A stretch of DNA of 6,111 nt from an uncultured Collinsella sp. (GTDB lineage Bacteria; Actinomycetota; Coriobacteriia; Coriobacteriales; Coriobacteriaceae): assembly GCA_900554255.1 (NCBI GenBank), contig USGN01000076.1:1-6111 (forward strand), read 5' to 3'. Each line of letters begins with the position of its first letter. The stretch's first letter is position 1. Of this stretch, positions 6,081 to 6,111 are shown one piece after another. The position numbers were made by a program, and so were the translations under genes. The notes below the pieces were generated by a model. The model saw only the letters and a program-made list of their open reading frames with translations, was not told the DNA's origin and ran no database searches.

Positions 6081-6098
6081 TTGTAATATTGTTCACAC
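6081..6098. promoter_or_regulatory. Candidate Rex-type redox operator
   Basis: TTGTAATATTGTTCACAC compares with the Rex consensus TTGTGAA-N4-TTCACAA as I recall it, matching 11 of 14 fixed positions. One half-site (TTCACA) is near perfect and the other is degraded. Rex senses NADH/NAD+ and controls fermentation and hydrogenase genes in many Gram-positive bacteria, so the location ahead of a formate hydrogenlyase operon is plausible. It is about 310 bases from the first start codon and no promoter is firmly placed beside it, so the call is tentative. Confidence 0.25.
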
Positions 6099-6111
6099 TC
6101 AATTACTCGAG

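Larger units (their letters stand above)
5774..6111 (-). promoter_or_regulatory. Non-coding leader/promoter region of the FHL operon
   Basis: These 338 bases ahead of the first gene hold no coding region I can support. The part beyond about 5905 is clearly richer in A and T than the genes, as expected for a promoter region. It contains an 11-bp-stem inverted repeat, a small palindrome, direct repeats and a Rex-like site, each listed separately. I could not assign a promoter with confidence. TATATT on the minus strand at 5919-5914 is a possible -10 box but lacks a good -35. TTGAGT at 6102-6097 with TACTAC at 6077-6072 has a 19-base spacing and poor -10 match. I see no GG-N10-GC sigma-54 element. 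A sigma-54 element would be expected for the E. coli type of FhlA control. Confidence 0.6.

Noticed and set aside
5774..6111. Sigma-54 promoter and FhlA site as in the E. coli formate regulon
   Set aside because: I found no convincing TGGCAC-N5-TTGC pattern on the minus strand, and sigma-54 is generally absent from the suspected lineage.
5774..6111. A molybdenum cofactor riboswitch in the leader, given a Moco enzyme downstream
   Set aside because: There are hairpins, but I cannot match the conserved core of that RNA class by eye. A covariance model search would be decisive.

Overview
The window holds the first part of a formate hydrogenlyase (FHL) operon. It is read entirely from the minus strand, right to left: a hydN-like ferredoxin gene, fdhF (a selenocysteine-containing formate dehydrogenase H), hyfA, hyfB, and the 5' end of hyfC, which runs off the left edge. 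All five products match the Escherichia coli Hyf/Hyc and FdhF/HydN families closely, by eye and from memory of those sequences. The high GC content, the strong AGGAGG-type ribosome binding sites, the AT-richer upstream region and the absence of a recognisable sigma-54 promoter fit a high-GC Gram-positive anaerobe. A gut coriobacterium such as Collinsella is my best guess. This is inference, not proof.

Layout on the minus strand, in transcription order. Positions 6111-5774 are a 338-base non-coding leader or promoter region. It contains a perfect 11-bp-stem inverted repeat, a Rex-like operator candidate and short repeats. Positions 5773-5255 encode the HydN-like protein with four [4Fe-4S] motifs. 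Positions 5254-5179 are a 76-base gap with a perfect 16-bp palindrome. Positions 5178-2956 encode FdhF, 740 residues, with an in-frame UGA at codon 140 read as selenocysteine and a SECIS-type hairpin right after it. Positions 2955-2878 are a 78-base gap holding a very GC-rich terminator-like hairpin. Positions 2877-2260 encode HyfA (205 aa, four [4Fe-4S] motifs). Positions 2267-249 encode HyfB (672 aa, antiporter-like membrane subunit) and overlap hyfA by 8 bases. HyfC (NuoH-like membrane subunit) starts at 236.

Together the genes describe a membrane-bound complex that oxidises formate at the Mo/Se site of FdhF. Electrons pass through the HydN-like and HyfA iron-sulfur proteins towards a membrane-anchored [NiFe] hydrogenase, whose catalytic subunits are expected further left, outside the window. 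HyfB and HyfC form the membrane arm related to respiratory complex I, and HyfB keeps the charged residues linked to ion translocation in that family.

The system is a known type. The points most worth a second look are the selenocysteine codon, which would split the gene in automatic annotation, the strong hairpin inside the operon between the dehydrogenase and hydrogenase modules, and the palindromic candidate regulatory sites in the leader and ahead of fdhF. I see no mobile elements, CRISPR arrays, tRNA or rRNA genes.
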